Position numbers and translations under genes: made by a program. Shown here in pieces: positions 5,753-5,889 of a stretch of 5,889 bases of DNA. Within the stretch, counting starts at the first letter, position 1; each line of letters begins with the position of its first letter. Origin of the DNA: an uncultured Ignavibacteria bacterium. GTDB lineage: Bacteria > Bacteroidota > Ignavibacteria > Tepidaquicellales > Tepidaquicellaceae. The stretch covers positions 1-5,889 of the forward strand of contig CALEVL010000291.1 in the NCBI GenBank assembly GCA_937924675.1. Reading direction: 5' to 3'. The notes under the pieces are model-generated. The model ran no database searches and was not told the origin of the DNA. It was given only the letters and a program-made list of their open reading frames with translations.

Positions 5753-5889
5753 TTGAAAAGAGAAATTCTCGATAAGGGATTCATTCAGGTAATAGACAAA
5801 CTTGGAAATGACCTGACGGTTGTAAATTCCGCCAGGGTGTCATTTGGAAAGAGGAAAGAATCTTTTGATGAAAGCGACAGAAAGCTCGT
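5753..5889 (+). CDS. thyX: Flavin-dependent thymidylate synthase, 5' end (runs off the window)
   Basis: The first 45 codons are present. They read as the ThyX N-terminus: KREILDKGFIQVIDKLG, then GNDLTVVNSARVSFGK (about 18-33), a very characteristic block, followed by an acidic/basic stretch KRKESFDESDRKL. ThyX converts dUMP to dTMP in the cytoplasm with FAD, NADPH and methylenetetrahydrofolate, and replaces ThyA. The signature RHRxxSxNExSxR would lie beyond the window. The start is taken as TTG at 5753: the frame is open upstream only to TAA at 5696 and has no ATG, and TTG gives the usual N-terminal length. No Shine-Dalgarno site is visible; the leader just before it is A-rich. It is divergent from the kinase operon across the repeat array. 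Confidence 0.88.
   Translation, partial: MKREILDKGFIQVIDKLGNDLTVVNSARVSFGKRKESFDESDRKL

Noticed and set aside
5034..5756. Open frames of 64-84 codons on both strands within the repeat array
   Set aside because: They recur because the DNA repeats: the same peptide start appears at 5375 and 5562. They are rich in TE/STE/RST-type residues typical of translated CACAGAG repeats, and they overlap on opposite strands.

Overview
The window looks like a stretch of a Bacteroidota/Chlorobi-type chromosome, with Ignavibacteria as my best guess. That rests on the moderately AT-rich composition, the weak or absent Shine-Dalgarno sites, and the dispersed repeat families: CACAGAG/CACTGAG inverted repeats, CCCTGAGC..CGAAGGGT elements and short palindromes with an AAACTCCGTTT core. 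The assignment is inference from style. No marker gene here settles it.

Layout. Positions 1-200 are non-coding and repeat-rich: a 43-bp tandem repeat followed by two copies of a 20-bp element. Positions 219-689 (minus) hold a remnant of a bacterial voltage-gated sodium-channel-type gene. It keeps S3, S4, S5 and the selectivity-filter region but lacks S1, S2 and S6, and its first residues are read from two palindromic repeats. Positions 692-997 hold no intact gene.

Positions 998-4818 (minus) form a tightly packed three-gene unit, transcribed in this order: a BadF/BadG-type sugar kinase (N-acetylglucosamine kinase-like), guaA (GMP synthase, TTG start directly after the kinase stop), and a secreted type 1 periplasmic-binding protein that overlaps the end of guaA. 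Spacing suggests one mRNA with translational coupling. The functional link is not obvious: amino-sugar phosphorylation, GMP synthesis and extracytoplasmic ligand binding.

Positions 4819-5752 separate this operon from a divergent gene and are filled mostly by four long inverted-repeat units. The last three are exact 187-bp tandem units, and two of these share a 98-bp identical core. From 5753 to the window end (plus) lies the 5' end of thyX (flavin-dependent thymidylate synthase), again with an apparent TTG start.

I see no defence system, mobile-element transposase, CRISPR array, rRNA or tRNA. The most notable material is the structured repeat array and the palindrome-disrupted channel gene, not a new multi-gene system.
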